The notes under the pieces: model-generated
Seen by the model: only the letters and a program-made list of their open reading frames with translations
Database searches by the model: none
What the model was told of the DNA's origin: nothing
Assembly (NCBI GenBank): GCA_903813345.2
Contig: CAIIXF020000006.1
Span: 40,744,848-40,808,847 of the forward strand
Length of the DNA: 64,000 bases
Reading direction: 5' to 3'
Origin: Owenia fusiformis
Taxonomy: Eukaryota; Annelida; Polychaeta; Sabellida; Oweniidae
Program-made: the position numbers and the translations under genes
Shown: one piece after another, positions 58,218 through 64,000 of the stretch
Layout: each line of letters begins with the position of its first letter
Numbering within the stretch: the first letter of the stretch is position 1

Positions 58218-59899
58218 ACCCCCCTATCACACCAAACTAGTTCTTACCCGTTCTTGCCAGTCCTACGAAAACGTCGTAAAACGGGCTCAATCTTGCTGTG
58301 ACCGGGGAATATCGTATGTCTAAAACAATTAGCTACTTCGTTCATAAACAGTGTTCAATACGTCCATCTCATTCGCAGTTCGTTCAGGTCGCACCACGTC
58401 GGTGTACAACGTCGTATAACGCGTCCCTTAGTCTAGAAGGTCACCATGACCTGATTAAAGAACGGTATGGTCGCCATCAAATTTTGAATTGATTCAAAAT
58501 TTTAAATCACATTCCCCGTCCAAGAAAGTCCGTCAGGTTCGTAAACAGACCGTAGAACGTTGTAGCTACATTCCTTCCGTTCGCAAACAGTTTAAAACCA
58601 GTTTTGAAGAACGCAGTGGCAACTTGCTTTGTGAGATAGTTATATTTTTGCTAACTCGTTGATGAATACGTTATTAATCAGTTTTAACCCGTTTGCAATT
58701 AGTTCTACCTCGTTCTCAATACGTCCTCAGACAGTTTAAATCGTTGTTAAAACGTCCCTAGTAGGATTGAAGTACGACGATTCCGTTCGTAGTACGTCCA
58801 GCTCGTCTTTAGTAGGTTGTCACTCGTTCTAATCATCCCATCGAACGAAGTTCGGAGGGATATAAGGAACGCCTCCATCCGTCCGTCTGTACGTACGTCC
58901 GTCCGGGTAATAACTCAAATACCGTTGGCCCGATTTTGTTCATATTTTGTACACATATACCCAATGGGGGTAGAAGTTCTGCTCGAAAACTGATTTTCAA
59001 AATGGCCGCTCATTTAAAAATGGCGGCCATTTTAGTGCCGATTTTACAGTTATTTAGGTACTGCATATAAAACTGTAATAGCGATATGTTTTAGATGTAA
59101 AAAAGTTATATAGGACATTGATTGAGCTAGAAATGTAAATATAGAAGAAATACATGGCAGACATCTTGAAAAATGGCTGCCTTTGCACGTCATTTAACGA
59201 TTTTTGCTGTAACTTGAAAAGTAGTGGAGCGATTTTGTTCATATTTGGTATGTGAATATTTTAAGCATGGCACAATGTCTAATGACAGCTTGGGTAGTAG
59301 GCGGCCATATTTCAAAATGGCCGCCATTTACGTGTGTTATTTAACATTTTTTACTGCAACTCAAAAAATAGTGGAGCGATTTTGTTCAAATTTGGTATGT
59401 GAATACTTTAAGCATGGCACAATGACATTTTGGGTAGTAGGCGGCCATCTTGAAAAATGGTCGCCATTTTACATATTTTATTTTACTTTTTTTTACTATA
59501 ACTCAAAAAGTAGTAGAGCGATTTTGTTCATATTTTATATGTGAATACTTTAATCATGGCACACTGTCTAATGACACTTTGGGTAGTAGGCGGCCAATTT
59601 GAAAAATGGCCACAATTTTTACGTTTTTTGCTATATATTTCGTATGTAAAAATGTCAGCCATTTCTGTTTGATAGGATTCGCTACGCTTTGGCGTTGCCG
59701 TTGTTCTGGTTGTAGAACGTGACGACCAAGAGAACATTTTGAGCATGTTCCAAGTTCTAGAGGACCTACCCGTTCGAATACGTTCGATAAAGTTTGTAAA
59801 TAGACCCCAAATGGTTCTAAGTACGTCCAGTCCGTTCGTACACACTTGAAGCCCGTTTTCGAGAACGTAGTGAGAACTAGTTTGGTGTGATGGTAGGGT
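58218..59899. mobile_element. Element with inverted ends ACCCnnCTATCACACCAAAC, containing another repeat
   Basis: The left end and the right end (inverse of ACCCTACCATCACACCAAAC at 59899) are inverted, with ~45 bp of similarity including AACTAGTTCT. Subterminal DNA is dense in CGTTCGTA/ACGTCC words. The middle, 58845-59705, is a copy of the 17610-19805 repeat inserted into this element. No clear duplication of the flanks. Confidence 0.65.
58845..59705. repeat. Dispersed repeat, second copy (partner 17610-19805)
   Basis: Starts CATCGAACGAAGTTCGGAGG and ends GATTCGCTACGCTTTGGCGT. Internally three to four ~110-180-bp degenerate units of AGTGGAGCGATTTTGTTCA, AAGCATGGCACAATGTCTAA, GGGTAGTAGGCGGCCAT and AAATGGCCGCCATTT. 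Open stretches in it on either strand are products of the tandem structure. Confidence 0.8.
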
Positions 59900-60179
59900 A
59901 ATATTGCTTTAAAGGACGAGTGTCTTAAAGACCCTATATTAGCCCCAATATATTGACAATAAATTGTACAGGATATCAAAGAAGGGACTTTGTTTGATAA
60001 CCAAATCCAAAAATTAGGTCATTCTGACCTTTATATTTCAAAATATAGGTCATTCTATTAACATGTATAAAATGGCCTTTTGAAGGAAAATCACTCTTCA
60101 CAACATAATTGTCCTTCTGTTTCATTATCAGAATAATAATTATCTTTAAGACTTTTTCCTATTTGATCTTTTTGGTATT
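59900..60179. other. No feature recognised
   Basis: AT-rich spacer. Confidence 0.4.
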
Positions 60180-60550
60180 ATCTTACATCACAGTGAGGAC
60201 GCACAAAGGGTAACACTAGAAAACACATAAAAATGCATATCAAACTAATGTTAGAATATTGATCTTCTTTATATTTCATTGAGATGAACTGTCCACAAAC
60301 AGTTTGCAAAAAATGTGTCAGAAAAGAATATTGAGTATATATTGAGGAAGAACAAGGGACACCATTGAAAAACAAATTAAAGTAATTAACAAGTCAAAAA
60401 TGCATATCAATCAATTATATTATGCTTCATTGAGATTAATTGCTCAAATACAGTTTGCATTAAAATGGCAGTAAAATACTGAATTCATTATTTTACATGA
60501 CAGTGAGGAAGTACAAGGGGCAACATTTGAAAACACACAAATTAAGACAA
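60180..60550. repeat. Three degenerate ~155-bp tandem units
   Basis: CAGTGAGGACGCACAAAGGG (60190), TTGAGGAAGAACAAGGGACA (60342) and CAGTGAGGAAGTACAAGGGG (60502) head units that also share AAAACACA, AAAATGCATATCAA and TTCATTGAGAT. Confidence 0.75.
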
Positions 60551-60559
60551 TTTCTAAAA

Positions 60560-61279
60560 TGTTACTCTGGACTTTACATTATTGTTGTACTTCAATCTAT
60601 AACAGTGTAAATGAGCACATTCATGTCTTTGATAATTATAAGAAACTCTAGGAGCTATCATCATCTTCTTAAGATGACACATTTTAGGCATATCTTTTAG
60701 ATTTTAAAAATCAAACTCTGTGCATTTCCTATGGAAGGCACCCCTCGTGTCTTCCATTGACTAGGAACCAAATAACACATGCAATGTGTGCACATGAATC
60801 AAAAACCCTACTCCCAATTGCGCATGGGTAATACCATCCAGTCATTGCATCAGTACTATTACATATATCTGGATTTGGGTTGTACTCCACCCATGTATAG
60901 TGAGATTTGAAGGACACAAACCTTGAATGGATTTTTACACATAAAAATTAATACTTTTCATTGACAAAACTGCCACCTGCCACATGAGAATTAAATGATT
61001 GTACAACAATCCTTTTAATTATGCATCTACATTTACATGAATGTAGAGAAAGGAATTTCATATTATTATGTTGCTTAAGGCTATGGAAAAAAAAATATAT
61101 GATTCTCAAGAGGCCATGCTTAGGTGCGAGCATACATATTAGTTCATGAAATTATCATATGAATTAAGAAAATATACTTAAATATATAAAACACAATTGT
61201 CACAATCATTCTAAGGGTTTTCAAAATGGCTGACATCATTTACTTCATGCTGACAATTGCATAAAAGTTACATTTTTGC
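60560..61279. other. No feature recognised
   Basis: AT-rich DNA without recognisable exon or inverted ends. A GCAT exon would be expected downstream but none is visible. Confidence 0.4.
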
Positions 61280-61389
61280 ATAACGCTAGGTCCTTACCTA
61301 AATTTTGATATATCTCAAGAAGTACCTTTAGTTAGAAGTACACTATTCCCTCACTTCATATAACTTTCTAGGTAAGTACCTAGCGTTAT
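61280..61389. mobile_element. 110-bp mini-MITE
   Basis: ATAACGCTAGGTCCTTACCTA is mirrored by TAGGTAAGTACCTAGCGTTAT. The internal part contains further imperfect pairing. Too short to code. Confidence 0.7.
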
Positions 61390-62295
61390 ATGAACAAAGC
61401 AAGAGTTTCTCATTACTTTCCTCTCTCTAAAAATAAGAAGGTCAACACAATTGCAAACATAATTAATCCCAATTTAATGGCTATTGAAATATGACTACTT
61501 ATGTGTGTAACTATTTATGTTCGGTGAAGCGGAACGCAGTGTAGCGACTTGAGAACATAAATGATTTCTATTGGCTGAACGGTTTGGCGGTTATTTGTGT
61601 TTGGAGTGAGTAAGTGTTAGGAGCACGTCATTCAAAGACATCTCATCCCAAGACAACTCATCACTAAGATAACTCTTCCCAACTTGAAATATAATATAAT
61701 TTGGTACAATTAATTTCAACTTTTGAAAGAATATTTGAGACATATTTAGCAGTTAGCACACTGTGTTTGGCCATATAATATCTTTTGTATTGTGTAGTTA
61801 GTATAGCCTAGTTTTAGTTCATTTTTGTTGATTGATTGGGATGAAGATAAACATGTTCAAATTAATATTTACTTTGATTATTAAATCAAAGATCATCAAG
61901 GGTGTCAGATTAGGATTAATGCAATAAGATTGTATTGTCCGGGGTATTATCAGAATAATTCTCCCAGATTAATTCAGTCTTTGTTTTAAAATACTTTGTT
62001 TAATTCCAATATGTTATATTTGGCTTATTCTTATATAAGATTTTCAATTTTAAACTTTCAGAATCATGATGATTGAATTTGGAAATTATGTCTTTGACTT
62101 TTATCTCCAATTCTATATTCTCAAATATATTGAGAGTTTGAGAATAGCCCAGAATTAATAAAAAATACCGATACGTAAAAGTAGAACATAACTTTCAAGT
62201 GCCTTTTCAAAATGGTAAAAATTATCAATATTTAGATTGAGTACTAGTGTAATAATCAAATATCACTTTGTAATCGTAAAAATGGAAAAGGGATA
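61390..62295. other. No feature recognised
   Basis: AT-rich DNA, no exon or repeat signature that I can support. Confidence 0.4.
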
Positions 62296-62297
62296 TA

Positions 62298-63380
62298 CAG
62301 GGTGGGCCAAAAAAAAGTTCACCCTTTTTCATTTTAATCTCATTTTTTTATTTTTGATGCGATCCCTTAAAAAATTGATATGTAGATAACTGAGACATTT
62401 CTAAACAAGGTCGATATAAAACATTAGGTGTGTCTTTGGCTGTTTTGTTTTTAAAGTAAATGTTCAACATGTCCTCCTTGTTCCTGCACAACCAGTTTTA
62501 GTCTATGACGCCATTTATTTATTGCCGCGTTAATTGATTGTTGTGATAATTGTTCCCAACATAAAGTTATTCTTTGTTGGAGTTCTTGAACTGAATGGAT
62601 GGGAACACTATGAACATGTTTTTTCTAGTTCACCCCACACAAAATAATCCATAACATTGAGATCAGGGCTATTTGGGGGCCATAAGTCAGGGGGGATAAA
62701 ATCAGGTGCATTGGCATGCAAGAACTCCATTGTCGCTTTAGATGTGTGCGAGGGAGCCCCATCTTGTTGGAATATGTAGTTTGGATTGATGCGATTCATA
62801 TCCTTTAATAAGGACTTTTTAGCACTCTTATATTAATTATATTATGTAGAATTTAATAACTTATTCATTTGTAATTATATCATAAGTGTATTACATAAAA
62901 CCATCAAATTATTATCAATATTGTGAACGCAAAAATGAGGAAAATTGGATAAAACCATGGATTTTCAGTAACTTGTTGACCAACTCATCTATGGTAGTAT
63001 CGGGTGTTTATAAGAGTACTTAATTGTTTAAAGAGGTGTTTATCATCAACTCTGACTATTAATTAACACTCTACTTTGTAATATTTTGCATTAACTGACA
63101 TAAAAATTATATTTACCATGATAACTTCTTTTCAAATTTCCCTCCTTTTTTGAAATCCGCCATTTTGTAAATGAAGTGAATTTCTGTTTTTTTTTTCATG
63201 ACACACCATAAATATATTTTAGGTGTCATGACAACACTGTTGCATCAATTTCACTCAAATCCTAACAACATGTACAGAAATGTCTGAGCTATATACATAT
63301 CAATTTTTAGAGGCATTGCATCAAAAATAAGAAAATTAGATTAAAATGAAAAAGGGTGAACTTTTTTTTGGCCCACCCTG
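62298..63380 (-). mobile_element. Tc1/mariner-like element with DDE C-terminal remnant
   Basis: Ends CAGGGTGGGCCAAAAAAAAG and inverse, TA at 62296-62297 and 63381-63382; inverted similarity ~110 bp. On the minus strand 62608-62799 encodes NPNYIFQQDGAPSHTSKATM (second catalytic Asp in QQDGAP), then PDLWPPNSPDLNVMDYFVWG (third-Asp block). The downstream C-terminal part to ~62460 is frameshifted. The N-terminal part is absent. Terminal bases resemble 17951-19025 but the interiors differ. Confidence 0.9.
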
Positions 63381-63504
63381 TATATATAATATAGAGGACT
63401 AATTAAATAATTTATCAATTATACTAGTGGAATGAGTTGTCTAGAAACCGTCTATATAGCCATTCGTTCTTTTAGCTCAAGATGTGAGCTATTGAATAAT
63501 ATGA

Positions 63505-63790
63505 CCACAACCAACTCATTTTCTTCAAAGGAAGAGGTGCGTTTATTGGCAAATACCCCTATGGTCAAAATGAATAATTCTTAGGTGTAACATGAAGAAT
63601 AGAATGTCATATAACTCTTTGGAAAATATTAAAGTGCTCAGGCACACATACATGTAGGCTGAGATAGGGGCCATTTAGATTAGTGAGGTTGTATTGACTT
63701 ACATGGGACTGTTCATCATTGAGGCCATTGGTTTCTATTGATTATCACAAAAATACTGAAAATACACTATGACCTGAACCGATTGCAAAC
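63505..63790. repeat. Dispersed repeat, copy 2 (partner 40970-41270)
   Basis: Same block order and orientation as the partner. The phrase GCAATCGATTCAGGTCATA at 63851-63869 is an inverted echo of its end. Confidence 0.7.
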
Positions 63791-64000
63791 TTAATAATTT
63801 CACAATATGACACTATTGGTTTATCTCATCAAATGTGCAAATATGAAGTTTGCAATCGATTCAGGTCATACTTAGAATTAAAAGATTGTACATTTTTTCA
63901 TCATTTTTTCCCCTACAAAATGGCTATAGAAAAATGCTCCAAAAACAACTTTTGCACTTATCAAAAATCATACAACTTTGTAAAACCAAAGAATATACTA

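Noticed and set aside
59224-59979. Open frames on both strands inside the dispersed repeat
   Set aside because: Tandem-repeat artefacts; the same DNA recurs at 17.6-19.8 kb with stops.

Overview
The window is intron-rich, AT-rich animal DNA, most likely from a marine invertebrate. A mollusc or other lophotrochozoan is my guess, but the sequence does not fix the phylum. Host coding sequence is a few short exons with GT/AG borders and matching phases. Most of the rest is transposable elements, many of which can be delimited by inverted ends, target-site duplications (TSDs) or repair of an interrupted reading frame.

Region 1 (about 3.4-9.7 kb, + strand) is the 3' part of a gene for a single-pass membrane protein with a CUB domain, an LDL-receptor class A module, a transmembrane helix and a short tail. 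The splice junction inside the CUB domain is surrounded by two tandem arrays. About 12 full copies of a ~169-bp unit each carry the 5' half of the domain plus the 5' splice site. They are followed by 23 copies of an exactly 84-bp unit, each carrying a branch-point-like motif, the 3' splice site and the start of the next exon.

Region 2 (about 11-31 kb) is repeat DNA. It holds two related elements with CAC termini (11125-16815 and 20948-25230), the second with a 5-bp TSD confirmed by an empty paralogous site. It also holds LINE fragments, a mariner-like element and a TA-flanked element with a tandem-repeat core.

Region 3 (about 31-56 kb, + strand) is a glycine C-acetyltransferase (2-amino-3-ketobutyrate CoA ligase, GCAT/Kbl-type) gene. 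Four exons are clear (37091, 38398, 51814, 56305) and one upstream exon is phase-compatible (31124). The gene runs off the right edge: the exon with the PLP lysine was not found. The 13.3-kb intron between the second and third clear exons is almost wholly one nested insertion. A Penelope-like element with an N-terminal GIY-YIG domain is interrupted by a 522-bp MITE, a 5-kb TA-flanked element and a 4.4-kb long-TIR element; the 5-kb element contains two near-identical mariner-like copies, one of them inside a LINE with a 14-bp TSD.

Region 4 (about 52-64 kb) has G-run repeats, a LINE 3' remnant, a series of stem-loops with different stems but one conserved loop, a partial tandem copy of a GCAT exon end, a foldback element, two further mariner-like elements and other dispersed repeats.

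No intact transposase or reverse transcriptase gene, rRNA gene, CRISPR array or bacterial-type operon was seen.
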